Positions 46,131 through 57,792 of a stretch of 64,000 nucleotides of DNA are shown piece by piece. Within the stretch, counting starts at the first letter, position 1. Each line of letters starts with the position of its first letter. This DNA is from Turbatrix aceti (Eukaryota; Nematoda; Chromadorea; Rhabditida; Panagrolaimidae), in contig OZ017769.1 in the NCBI GenBank assembly GCA_963969345.1, positions 10,915,725 to 10,979,724 on the forward strand. Reading direction: 5' to 3'. A model generated the notes under the pieces. It did no database searches. It saw only the letters and a list, made by a program, of their open reading frames with translations, and was not told the DNA's origin. A program made the translations under genes and the position numbers.

Positions 46131-47891
46131 TCAGCGCCCTTTGGTTTTCTTCTTATCTTTGCCCTTATCTTTGGTGTGTTTGTTCTTGTTCTTGTCAGCG
46201 AGAGATTTGCAAAATTTCTTGTAGTCTTCAAAAAACTGCTTTGTGCCTTCGCATTCTGGAACAATCTTGCTTTCAATGTACCAATGGAGAAGGCAGGCAT
46301 GAAGGTAGAGATACTGCGGGTTAGATTGAATGGAATGGACACGCTGGTTTCGTAGTTCGTAAATTATCTGCAACGGAATTAATTATTTTATCCACGTACT
46401 AGATTCCAAAACTCACTTTCAGGGTACCGATGCTAGACTTTTTCTTGAGGAACTCATTGACAAAGTCCATGCCACAGAACGTTCCAGTTCGTCCAATGCC
46501 GGCAGAACAATGGACTACAATTGTTTGACCCTGAGCCTTCTCTCGCGACATCTTGAGGAGCTCGAGTGCTGGCTGGGGATCGAGAGGCGCGATGTGATCC
46601 GGCCATCCACCCCATTGGTAATGGTAGATGATCAGGGGATCACTAGATGTTCCACTGACAATAATGGTAGTCAGCTTGATGGTTCCAGTTCCGCAATCGA
46701 TTGATTCTATTCGGTCATTTTTGATTTTCACCTTGTTGACAGTTTTAACATCTCCAACGTCTTGCGGCCAGTAGATACTGCACTTCTCAAAGCCGTTCTC
46801 TTTTAACGAGCATAGCATGACGATGACATTTGACTTCTCCTGCATCATCATCTGCCAAAAGTCGTTGATTGTGTTTTCCATTGGACCTTGAGTACAGATG
46901 AACTTCTGAGCACCGTCGAAGGGTGCGCCTACATACGAGGCGTGAATGTAGTCACCGGAACCACTTTTTTTGAGGATCACGCGGGAGATATCTGCGCAGG
47001 AAACGTCGACGTATCTGAAGTTTTTTAGATTTCAAAGTTTTTTACAATATGCTTTTCAAAGATTGTAAAAAATTTAAAAAATAGTACTTACCTATTCTTA
47101 TTCATGTTTTGACTGTAAGCTTTGGTAGTACAATTTTCTGGCAGGTATCCGCGACCCTTTGTGAACTCTTTAACGATACCTCTGACACCTTTCTTGAGGA
47201 TTTCGGCAACCCATTGAGTTCGGTTATCTTTGATGTCGTCGGAAGCCATCTGGCTGACAGCAGACGACATACAGAGTTCATCTTCAGATACCTTTTTTGG
47301 GGTATCAGCTTTCTTTGCGTCCTTGGTGACGTCTTTCTTCTTATCGATGAGATCATCACCATCCACATCCTCTGGTCGAAAGTACCTGGTTCGATCTTCA
47401 TCCTTAATTTCGACACCCGACTTGAGAACTTTTTGAGATCTGTGCGATTTGATGGTTTTTTCGGTTTTTTTCCTCGCAGTATTTTTAGTAGGCGTAGTAT
47501 TGGGAGTAGATGTAGGAGGGGTTGTATTTCGGGTACTGGGCGTTCCTGGATCATTGTGCTCGACATTTTTTTTCTTAGTTCGACATTTTTTTTCTCGCTC
47601 TCGCTCTCGTTCTCGTTCTCGATCCTTCTCTCGTTCTCGATCTCTCTCGCGTTCTCGATCTTTCTCGCGTTCTCGTTCTCGTTCTCGTTCCCGTTCTCGT
47701 TCTCGTTCTCGTTCTCGTTCTCGTTCTCGTTCGCGTTCTCGTTCTCGTTCTCGCTCTCGTTCTCTTTCGGGTTCTTCGTTATTTTCCTGGCTTCGCTTAC
47801 GATATCGTTGTCTGCTCTTCTTCTTGTTGTTTTCAGGGATTTCTGGTTGCGGTCCATCGACATAGAAAACGCTGCGTGTGTTATTTGCCAT
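46131..47891 (-). CDS. non-receptor protein tyrosine phosphatase with Arg-Glu repeat
   Basis: Exons 47891-47092, 47014-46417 and 46367-46131 encode 544 residues. The C-terminal PTP domain is complete by motif: KNRYVDVSCADISRVIL, DYIHASYVGAP, FICTQGPMENTINDFWQMM, the WPD loop in YQWGGWPDH, the signature VVHCSAGIGRTG with Cys436, and a QYLYLHACLLHW helix. No signal peptide or membrane segment is seen. The N terminus is Lys/Arg/Ser/Thr-rich with a long Arg-Glu dipeptide run encoded by a hexanucleotide repeat (about 47590-47770). The C terminus is a Lys-rich tail. This architecture (basic tail, catalytic domain last) resembles the expanded nematode PTP family, often sperm-enriched; that expression is a family-level inference. 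It is convergent with the collagen, 162 bases away. Confidence 0.93.
47590..47770. repeat. CGTTCT/AGAACG hexanucleotide repeat inside PTP exon 1
   Basis: Imperfect tandem TTCTCG units (with TCTCGC and TTCTCGA variants) encode Arg-Glu on the minus strand. The unit length is a multiple of three, so other frames and the opposite strand also stay open (Glu-Asn and Phe-Ser runs). Confidence 0.85.
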
Positions 47892-48159
47892 TGTATACTA
47901 GTTTTGCGCGGCAGAAAGTCGTCGAAATCCTTGCTTCCGACAATTCCAACCAATTTGGAAGGGGGACGTTGTTTTCATACAACTGCTGCTGCTGCTACCG
48001 TATGTGTGTCTCTCGTCGGTTTGACTTGTGGCAACGAAAGTGTCATTCAATCGAGAGTTCCCTTACAAGAGCATAAATTTGAATAACGAAGAATAATGTT
48101 GATTGTTTTCTTGGTTTCTTTTCATCTCTTCCTCCCCCCGAGCCATTTTCTTTGTAGTG

Positions 48160-49345
48160 TCAAAAATTCAGATCTGATTGATGCATGGCGTTGACTTTGC
48201 TGTGTCTTGCGGGGAAATGGTTGGATTTGCCATTCACAGTATCACTAGAGCGAATAACCGAAACTCGACCCCACAATTTCAAACCAGTTTTTTGTGCTAC
48301 CCATCTTTGATAGGCTGGAATAAAGCAGATCATCATTGAAGTGTTGAAAAACGAATGAAGCGCTGATATCGTAATTGTTGCTTTCATGACGTCTGAAATG
48401 TTTGTTTGTGCTATGGTTTACCTTTTGAAGATTCCTTACATCGTCCCACGGGAAGTTCAAGCGTTGCACAGATTGCAGACATCGTAAATGGAACAAACAG
48501 GCAGATTGCAGGTACTGTGGTCTGAAAAATACTTTTTTGTTGGGCAATTATAACACTTCCTGCATACCTGAACAATCAACGTTTTGAGAAGCATCCGATG
48601 CAGCTTGAATGTCACATGATGCATAATACTTTTCTGAGAGTTGAGAAATTTAAATGACATTGTACCCACGCCAATGGAGCTTAGAAATCCAACAAAATAC
48701 ATCAAACAGATAGCAATCATGAAGACAAAGGTGAATTTTGATACACTCATATGGACTGCAGCGCATGCCTGCTGGTCGAATTCATGGGATATCATGGGAA
48801 AGTCCCGATGAATAGCTTCCTCAATGGCACTTCTATTCGACGTTCCCATGAGATAGAACACCGTACATGGCATCGAATAGACAACGTGCAAAATGCCAAG
48901 AAGGGCAATGACTGGATACGACAGCACAGCCATGCCGTACTTTTTGGTCAATGCAGCGTACCGGTAAATCAACGCTGTAAGAATGGAAACAATCGAAGCT
49001 CCACTGAATACCAGGAAAAAGGTCTAAAAATATCAAAATTAAAATTAATTTCGACGGAAGAAAACTCACAAAAAGCACGTAAGCCTTTGTAATGTCATTT
49101 GTGCGCATGAATCCTGAAGGACACATGACAAGTGCTGGAAATAGGATCACAGGTCGGTAGATTGCTGTCATGTAAATTTCAAAACACAATATCCAGAAAC
49201 AAATATTGAATAGGTAATACTTGTATGTACCAAAAGCTGGGGGACTGACTTTGATTGTTAAGTACATGCCACATACACCGAAGACAAGAGATACAGAGGC
49301 GACAATTGTCATGCTGAATTCGTAAGCTGACCATGTTAGTGTCAT
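48160..49345 (-). CDS. Srh-like serpentine chemoreceptor A
   Basis: Exons 49345-49070, 49023-48568, 48521-48440 and 48392-48160 encode 348 residues. Seven hydrophobic segments fit a chemosensory 7TM receptor. The Srh-type features are YKYYLFNICFWILCFEIYM after TM1, PVILFPALVMCPSG, a long second half with FKLHRMLLKTLIVQ before TM6, and SALHSFFNTSMMICFIPAYQRW in TM7. Exons 1-3 have exactly the same lengths as in the neighbouring receptor B (276, 456 and 82), and the fourth begins in the same phase, so they are tandem duplicates. Presumably expressed in sensory neurons (family knowledge). Confidence 0.88.
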
Positions 49346-50989
49346 TTTGGAACAAATATTGCTGAAATTTTAAAAAATTGAGGGACAATTATTTTATATA
49401 ATATCATAATAAAACAGTGGTACAGAAAGGATTAAAAGTAGACTATAGACAAAAAAGTATAATGACAAAACAATAGAAAATGACATTATTTCTAATTATA
49501 GCTGTGTCATTATCAAGTTCAATTTTTTTCTTTTTTTCTATACCTTTTATAGCTTTTCTACCGTAAGTCGGGGGCACGATATCCCCTGCAGGTATAATTA
49601 AAAAGGTTCATTTTTTTCACCAACGCTCGTTTTTTTGTACTCATAAAAAATGAAAAGCAAAAAAAGGTAGTTTTCATGAATTTATGTAGTAATGGAATGC
49701 ATTAGAGCAATAAGGTTCTTTGAATGCAAAAAAAAGTGTGAGAGTAACGTTCAAATGCCTTGAGTGTTTTTTGTTACCAAAAAATTATCACACCTACTGT
49801 CGTAGTCCCATGGTTTTGTCAGAAAAAAAAGGTACAAAAGATATGGTATACAACAAAGAAAATGTGCCGTGTTGTTTTGCTGTTTTGTATTTATTTTTAC
49901 ACGGAACAAAAAATTGGTTAAGCAAAAATGGAAGTAGTGGGTATGATTATTCGCAGGGTTACCGAAGAAATGACATTCTATAAATTGAATGAAATCAAAT
50001 ATTCTCATGTGAAGCCTGTTCTACTACTACCATAATAGAAATGATAAATGTAAAAAACCCATTTGAAAGAAACCCATAAAAAATGCAATGGCGTCATGTT
50101 AACCGAGCTTGACCAAAGGATAATGTGTTATTGTTTTTGGATACCTCATACTATCATTATGATTAAATTATATTTAACCGCTCACATTTTTGATCAGAAA
50201 CTAACAAAAATAGACTGAAATGAGTAAATCGAACGAAATCCGGAGCAAAATTCTTACCAAAATAGTCTTCGTTTCTAACTGTTAACTAGCAGTTTTCATG
50301 GTTTCAGACAGCATTTATATGTTATTATGTAAACGATGATTTTAACACAAAGTTAATTGGAACCTTGATATTTTTTACACAGAATTAAATTTTAAAAGGG
50401 CAACAATCATGACGTTTGAAATTATAGCGTTAAACTGACTTCAGGCAAAAAAGTGACAAATAATTAGCCGTGAAGATCACATTATGTATTCAAAAGTTAT
50501 TTTTCATTATTGTCAACGATGTCTGACTGCATCATAGACACCAGACACTGAAAAAATTCCCAGAAACAGTGAGACCATGGATTTATTGTAAAAATACTAT
50601 GGGGGCATACTATGCTATGCCCGGCATAGAGACAAATAACATGTGAATACCTGGTTGTTTTTTGTGTTTTTATTATGCTAACTGTGTTATATTTGTAACA
50701 TCTAGCATATAAAACATATACAACAATGTAGATGACCAATTTGTTTATATTGTGTTCTAAAAATTTACGTTCATCGATCAAAACTTGTCTTACAGTATAC
50801 TTCAGGGTTAGCAAATTTTATTGTTTTGTTTGTATGTACTTTGGAATGTTCAAAAAACTGTACGGAAGTTGGTATCGCTTAAATGTATAAACATGGAGAA
50901 ATCCAATCATGTTTAGGGATTGCAACGTGAAACCTGGTGAACATTATTTTATTATACAGATGTATTATATTTTGTAACTTACATCTATG
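49346..50989. other. intergenic between receptors A and B
   Basis: AT-rich, with no gene recognised. Open frames at 49720-49983 and 50497-50814 are low-complexity. No receptor pseudogene similarity was seen. Confidence 0.5.
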
Positions 50990-51151
50990 CTTATTTATTT
51001 ATTTATTTCACCATTACTCAGTGGTTAGTTATCATTAGACCAGATGTTAGGAGGCACAAATGACGTCCACGTAGGCGTAAATGTCTCGATTCGTTTTGGT
51101 CGCGATTTCTTCTTCCCATCGTCTCCGTGGTCTGTTTTTCGTCTTGTTGAA
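50990..51151 (-). mobile_element. 5'-truncated LINE insertion, copy 1
   Basis: On the minus strand this reads as the end of a non-LTR retrotransposon ORF2: NRPRRRWEEEIATKTNR, then DIYAYVDVICAS and a stop, a short 3' untranslated part and an AAAT-repeat tail. The whole is bounded by the 10-base direct repeat TACATCTATG (50980-50989 and 51152-51161). RPxxRW-type endings are common at the C terminus of LINE reverse transcriptases. The clade was not determined. The element is heavily truncated and not autonomous. Confidence 0.8.
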
Positions 51152-51522
51152 TACATCTATGTATCGTGACTTACTTAAATTAAATTATAGAGCAGAGATT
51201 GATCAAGCATTTTCGATATCAATGGACTATAATAAAATTTATAACATTAGTTTTAAAATACACGAGGAAGAAAAGGGTACCGTGATTAGTGACTTTTGCT
51301 TGAGGGAATTGATGCAACAGTGTACGCTCACAAATTATATTTCAACTGCCAAATCAAATTGTTTAATAATGAATATTTGTAGTGTAGAACTCTTCACTTT
51401 AAAAGTTCATGGTTATTTATTTTTTCAAATGGCTGTGTAATTAGACTGACTTGGGACCCGTGTTTAGCATGGTTATTAGTAAGAACAATGCGTACAACAA
51501 CTATGTAAATATGTGCAAAAAA

Positions 51523-52968
51523 TTAAAATGCCAAATGAGAAGTTTGAATCCTGTATACTCCACTGGTTCCACCGTGTTCCTGAACCTTTGAAGACGTTTC
51601 TTCCTGTAGAAAATACCGTAACAAACTCTTGTGTACAACTTTTTGTACAACCCATTTTCTGTATGCAGGAATGCAGTATATCATCATGGTAGTATTGAGC
51701 AGGGAGTGAAATGCGGCAACCGTAATTGCTATTTCCATGACATCTATAAAAGCATGAAATTAAATTTCAATTAAAAAATACATTAACTCACTTCGACCAA
51801 AAGGAAGAGAAAATCCTGCAAAAATTGCTGCAACTGAAAAAGGCAAAAATAAGCAGCTAGCTGGCACTACGGTCTGAAAATAATACAAACACATAATTTT
51901 AAAACGTAGAAAAATTTTACCTGTACAATTAAACTCTTAAGAAGAGTACGATGAAGCTTGTAAGTTGCATGAGCCATTCTTGTTCGATGAGCATTTAGAA
52001 ATTTAAAAGACATGAACCCAATTACACAAACTACAGGAAATCCAATGAAAAAACTAATTCCAAGAACCACCATAAAGGCTACAGAATATATTGATACACC
52101 TGTATGAATGGCAGCACACGTATATTGACTGTATTCTTCAGCAATCTGGGGGAAATCTCGAATTATGGCACGATTAATGGCATCTGGATCTGATAATCCC
52201 AAGCAATAGAGTACGGCCGATGGCGTTTGAAGCAAAATGTGCAGCGCACCGAGCGTGAAAATAACAGGGTATGAAAGTATGGCAGCACCGATCTTTCTGG
52301 TCAATGCTGCATAACGGTAAACCAAAGCGGTGAGGATCGAAACTATACATGAGCCATTTAGGAGTACAAAGATTATCTAAAAAATTATTTTATGTTAATG
52401 AAAAAGAGTAATCCGTTTGAAAACTGGATTTATATCGGTGTGATGTTTTTACTGTCATATTCAGGTATTAAAAAACAAATTATGCTTATGAGTCATTTTA
52501 AACCAAAAGAATATTCATGTCTGGTAATTAATATTTTGCAAGCACAGAAGGTTTGGTTAGACAGTAGGAAAGGGAAATACAGGAAACAATTATTCTACGC
52601 GAGATAAGAGTGCGCACGCGTTGCACCAACTCGTACTCGCGTAACAGGTTACTATTTTTTAAATTTATTTTCTTATTTTTAGGAAAACCTACAAAGGAAA
52701 TTACAGCAACCATTTTGCTTTGAGTGAGCAAAAATCCAGATGGACACATGACCAGTGCTGGAAACATTATAATAGGCCGATAAATAACCGTTAAATAAGT
52801 TTCAAATGCCAAAATCCAAAAGCAAATATTGAAAAGATAATACTTGTAGCTGCCAAATGTTTTAGGACTCACAACTAATGATAAATAAATTCCAAGCAAT
52901 CCGAATAAAAATGATATGCATGCTGTAATTGTCATAGCAAATTCGTAAATTGACGACGTAAAAAACAT
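51523..52968 (-). CDS. Srh-like serpentine chemoreceptor B
   Basis: Exons 52968-52693, 52376-51921, 51873-51792 and 51743-51523 encode 344 residues. It is a paralogue of receptor A, sharing YKYYLFNICFWIL.FE.Y, PALVMCPSGF, VSILTAL.YRYAALT, MSFKFLN and KLHR.LLK.LIVQ, with the same intron positions and phases. The first intron is expanded to 316 bases (others about 50). The coding sequence is AT-richer than in A. All seven hydrophobic segments and an uninterrupted frame are present, so it looks intact. It lies between two truncated LINE insertions. Confidence 0.87.
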
Positions 52969-53234
52969 TTTGGTTTTTGAAGAGTGTTGCTCTATTGAAC
53001 AATTAAAAATATCGGCAAGAGCTGCTAAAATAGTATAATATTAGCATAGTTTTATGCATAAAAAACATAACAAAAGGGGGGACAAAGATTATAAAATGAT
53101 AATTGTCAGCTAAATATGTACCAAATTTAAGTGCAATAGGATCAAGTTCGTTAAGATCAAATAAAATTTACGAAAAAAGTTAAACTTATATAAAATGTGT
53201 AAAAATCATTCAAAGCACTCAAGGGAGCTCAATT

Positions 53235-53377
53235 TTATTTATTTATTTATTTCACCATTACTCAGTGGTTAGTTATCATTAGACCAGATGTTAGGAGGCA
53301 CAAATGATGTCCACGTAGGTGTAAATGTCTCGATTCGTTTTGGACGCGATTTCTTCTTCCCATCGTTGCTGTGGTCT
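53235..53377 (-). mobile_element. 5'-truncated LINE insertion, copy 2
   Basis: Close relative of the element at 50990-51151 (a handful of substitutions over 140 bases). It reads RPQQRWEEEIASKTNR, then DIYTYVDIICAS and a stop, with an AAAT-repeat tail, flanked by the perfect 12-base duplication GGGAGCTCAATT (53223-53234 and 53378-53389). Different duplications at the two copies mean separate insertion events. Confidence 0.85.
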
Positions 53378-53389
53378 GGGAGCTCAATT

Positions 53390-54061
53390 AATACTGTGTA
53401 TTCAACGCGCACTAAATACATTCAAAAAAATGATTTCAACACTGGACAAGCCAAAACCCCCAAGGCATATCTATGACATCAAAAGAAACCTCTTGTCAAA
53501 AATCGTCTGCAAAAAATGGCCGACTTAAACCTGAGTATGTTAATTATTTATTTCGTTTACGGTAGAATACACAGATTGGAAGGTACTATGATGTTGGAGG
53601 AGATTTTTTGACACCGACATAAGCAAACAATCTTGTTCATGTCATTTTCAAGTGTGTCATAATTTACAGAACAAACTATCCTGTTTTTAAAATAAACAAG
53701 TGCATCATTAGCAGATTTATGGTATTCATGCTTGCGTTTACATCGGCTTTTACGTTCTTTCATGACCTTTGTTGTACATATGTTTTGTTGAATGGGAAAA
53801 TTATAAACGCCAAGAAAATTTATTGGCGTAAGTCTTGAAAACTAAAGGGTGCAAAATCGGCTATGCACTGTGGAAATTTTTTTCATCGAAATACTTTTTT
53901 CATTTTAAATTTTAATCATTGATGTGGTTATAGTTTGTATGCGTTCACAGCTCATTCATTCAAGCGTAAAAAACTGCGTCATTCAGTCATTTATTTTTAA
54001 TAATTTTCACATGAAAATTTTGAAACTTATCACAATCGGCCTGCCAAGATCACACAGTGAT
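53390..54061. other. intergenic, no gene recognised
   Basis: AT-rich spacer between receptor B and lipase 1. A 68-codon minus-strand frame at 53557-53763 has no recognised content. Confidence 0.45.
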
Positions 54062-55059
54062 TTATGTGCCATAAGTCTTACAGTCATAGTCGCCACTAAT
54101 TTCACGATTGAAGTAGTGAAGATGATCCTGGATATTCAAGTCAATCTGGCCATCACTGCATTTTTTGCTTTCATCTTGTCCGCAGACAGTGTAGTTTGCA
54201 CCCAAAGTCATGTCATTGTCGTACCACACTTCACTGATGTGGTGTTGGTAGTCAGGATAGAGGTCGTGTGGAGGAAGATGCGGAACGATGTCGTTTTTGT
54301 GGACTACGCGATATGCGTAAGGAAACTAAAAAAAACGTGATGAAATTTTTTTCAATGTAAAAACAATCAGGATAAAAATGTTCTTTCAAATTAGTTTTAC
54401 ACAATTTTTAGAAGTTGTGTTATTTTTTTAATACCACTTACCATAGAATTATGAGCTGTCGCATAAGCAAGATCACCGGTTCGGGGTTGACCAAAGGTGT
54501 AAAGTCTGACGGCACTTGCACTCACGTAGCCTTGTTTGACCACAGTACTGGCCGCAATCGAAGCCATGGCTCCTCCAAGTGAGTGCCCGGTGATCCAAAC
54601 CTGGTACGTCGGATACTTGTGAGCAGTTCTGATAAAATCATTTCTGAACGTAGTATTAGACCACAAATTGAAAAATGCGTCGTAGAAGTACTGACTAACA
54701 GTGCCGCCAATTGGGGAGCTAACTTCCTTCGCAAACATTGTGGTAACTATTTCGGTAATCAATTCAAGGTTACCCGAAGTTCCGCGAAAAGCCATTATGA
54801 CAGCTTTCTCGGACGGCGCCACAGCTAGAAAAGCACTGCAATAATCGTTTTTTACCGGATCACATTGGATGAAGTACTGATTAACGAGTTCGGCAACAGT
54901 AAAGATTTTTTTCAGACAGATACTTGCATCGCCTGAGTACGAAGCGGAACACATGTAGGACATTCGATCCCGTGCAAAGGTGTCATTATAGGCTAACCCT
55001 TGAACAACTACAGTAGAACATGAAAAAAGCAATAGGCAAGTCGACAATCGAAGAAGCAT
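54062..55059 (-). CDS. secreted class 3 lipase 1
   Basis: Exons 55059-54442 and 54325-54062 encode 293 residues. Class 3 (alpha/beta-hydrolase) lipases cleave acyl esters; nematodes have many secreted copies. A signal peptide (LLRLSTCLLLFSCSTVVVQG) precedes YNDTFARDRMSYMCSASYSG. The oxyanion strand is AVIMAFRGTSG, the nucleophile elbow is ITGHSLGGAM (Ser160), followed by LYTFGQPRTGD. Exon 2 gives FPYAYRVVHKNDIVPHLPPH with the catalytic Asp, and HHISEVWY with the likely catalytic His. The start at 55059 follows a GCATTCCAG acceptor-like site by four bases; an in-frame ATG at 55104 is possible. Paralogous to the gene at 60564-61604. Confidence 0.92.
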
Positions 55060-55244
55060 GATGCTGGAATGCAGGACTTTTTTTTTATTGTGCATGTTCC
55101 ACAAGGTAATAGTAGCTTATAAACCGCCGACTTATCAGCCACCTTTCACTTATCAGCCTACAACACTCGCATAACTTAGTTTTGACTGCAGCATTCATCC
55201 GACACGCCAGCCAACCCGGATCACAATCACGCTTTTAATCTTTG

Positions 55245-56524
55245 ACAAGGCTAAAGGGGGGGCCCCCTCCGGGGGCCCCAGGAAGGGGAAGGGAAGGAAG
55301 GGGAAGGCAAGGCAAGGCAAGGTAAAGGCATCAATGAAGGATCAGAAGGATCGCAAAATCGAAAAGGATCGTCTATCGTTTTTTTATTTATTTTATTTTT
55401 GCCCGTTTTTCGTTTATCTTTTGCCGGTCATAATTTTACCGATAGAAAATAATTATTTTTTGTTATTATCTTTTAGAATAACCGACGATTTGCATATTAT
55501 CGAAATCAAATCAAATACATATAATCGTTTTTTGACCCGCTTTAAAAATATTGGAATACATAAATATAATGGGGGCCCCTTTGGGGCCCCATGTAATTTG
55601 TTTTACGCTTTTGTAAAATATAAGTAATAATGTTGCTTTTCAATATCGCGCATCTTTCGCCATCGCCTAATAAATCCTCGCCCGCTGCAACCGCTTATTG
55701 ACCCGTTTCAAAGCATAAAACCAAACACAAAAAAATATTCAAAGAATATGTACTAACACTGGGGCCCAGGAAAAATAGCAATTTAACAAAAATCATAAAA
55801 TTATGATACACGAATCAAATCAAAATTAATAACAACAATCATTTGTTTTGCCATCTTTCGCCATCACCCAATCGCCCACTGTCACCGCCGTTGCGGTTCT
55901 CTCGACTGATGGCATGTGCGGCGCCGTCCTACTCTGCACCCGCTGTCTGGTCCGCCCACTAACCATGGATTTCATTTTCTGAGATCAAAAAATTGAATTA
56001 TTCAAATTAATTTTTAAAATTTTGAAAAAATGTTTTTCATCTTCAGCAAAAAATGGCAATGCTATTGATATCACATTTGCCCCTACCCCAGTATCTGGCA
56101 CAAATTATTTTTTTGTAAACCAAAAATTCAAATTTGTTCATGTTTGATTTTTGATCGTCAAATGACCCATCATTCTGATTGCCTATTTCCGAGGAATTCA
56201 AAAATATTTTTTTCAACATTTTTAAAATTAATTTAACAGAATCGTTTTTTTGTCTTACGCAATCGCAATCGTCTCCTCGCTCGCTCGCTCACACTCACCC
56301 ACTTGACCCTGCGCCGCTCGCTCTCCCCTCCTCCCTCCATCGCGCTTTCGCCATTGACAATTTTGACAATTATGATAAAGCGCGCATTATCTTTTTCAAA
56401 TCAATGGCTCCGGACCTAATGGCCCGTCAAACCGTTATCAGCGTAAAATTTGGATTTTATCGAATATACATACCGTAAAATTAAAATTGTGTCTTTGCAC
56501 AAACATCCTACTATAAGAAAGAAG
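55245..56524. repeat. 1.27-kb tandem repeat, unit 1
   Basis: The unit starts ACAAGGCTAAAGGGGGGGCC and ends CATCCTACTATAAGAAAGAAG. It contains two GC hairpins, GGGGGCCCC..GGGGGCCCC near each end of its first third (about 55259-55280 and 55570-55589), a GAAGGAAGGGGAAGGCAAGG purine tract, and a CTCGCTCGCTCGCTCAC block. No gene: open frames differ between units. Confidence 0.85.
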
Positions 56525-57792
56525 ACAAGGCTAAAGGGGGGGCCCCCTACGGGGGCCCCAGGAAGGGAAAAGGAAGGAAGGGGAAGGCAAGGTAAAGGTA
56601 TCAAGGAAGGATCAGAAGGATCGTAAAATCGAAAAGGATCGTCTATCGTTTTGTTGTTTATTTTCTTTTTGCCCGTTTTTCGTTTATCTTTTGCCGATCA
56701 TAATTTTACCGATAGAAAATAATTATTTTTTGTTATTATCTTTTAGAATAACCGACGATTTGCATATTATCAAAATCAAATCAAATACATATAATCGTTT
56801 TTTGACCCGCTTTAAAAATATTGGAATACATAAATATAATGGGGGCCCCTTCGGGGCCCCATGTAATTTGTTTTACGCTTTTGTAAAATATAAGTAATAA
56901 TGTTGCTTTTCAATATCGCGCATCTTTCGCCATCGCCTAATAAATCCTCGCCCGCTGCAATCGCTTATTGACCCGTTTCAAAGCATAACACCAAACACAA
57001 AAAAATATTCAAAGAATATGTACTAACACTAACACTGGGGCCCAGGAAAAATCGCAATTTAACAAAAATCTTAAAATTATGATACACGAATCAAATCAAA
57101 ATTAATAACAACAATCACTTGTTTTGCCATCTTTCGCCATCACCCAATCGCCCACTGTCACCGCCGTTGCGGTTCTCTCGACTGATGGCATGTGCGCCGT
57201 CCGTCTCTGCACCCGCTGTCTGTTCCGCCCACTCACCATGGATTTCATTTTCTGAGAGATCAAAAAATTGAATTATTCAAATTAATTTTTAAAATGTTGA
57301 AAAAATGTTTTTCATACTCAGCAAAAAATGGCAATGCTATTGATATCACATTTGCCCCTACCCCAGTATCTAGCAAAAATTATTTTTTTTAAAATCAAAA
57401 ATTCAAATTTGTTCATTTTTGATTTTTGATCGTCAAATGACCCATCATTATGATTGCCTATTTCCGAGGAATTCAAAAATATTTTTTTCAACATTTTTAA
57501 AATTAATTTAACAGAATCATTTTTTTGTCTTACGCAATCGTCCTTGCGCTATCGCTCGCTCGCTCACACTCACCCACTTGACCCTGCGCGCCGCCTCCTC
57601 CCTCTATCGCGCTTTCGCCATTGACTATTTTGACAATTATGATAAAGCGCGCATTATCTTTTTCAAATCAATGGCTCCGGACCTAATGGCCCGCCAAACC
57701 GTTTACAGCGTAAAATTTGGATTTTATCGAATATACATACCGTAAAATTAAAATTGTGTCTTTGTAAAAACACCTTACTATATAGAGAGGTA
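56525..57792. repeat. 1.27-kb tandem repeat, unit 2
   Basis: Second head-to-tail copy, about 1,268 bases, highly similar to unit 1 with small indels (for example an extra ACTAAC near 57030). It keeps both GGGGCCCC hairpins. Confidence 0.85.

Noticed and set aside
47109..48086. 325-codon plus-strand frame across PTP exon 1
   Set aside because: It is low-complexity Phe-Ser sequence produced by the hexanucleotide repeat on the opposite strand, with no recognised domain or splice context.
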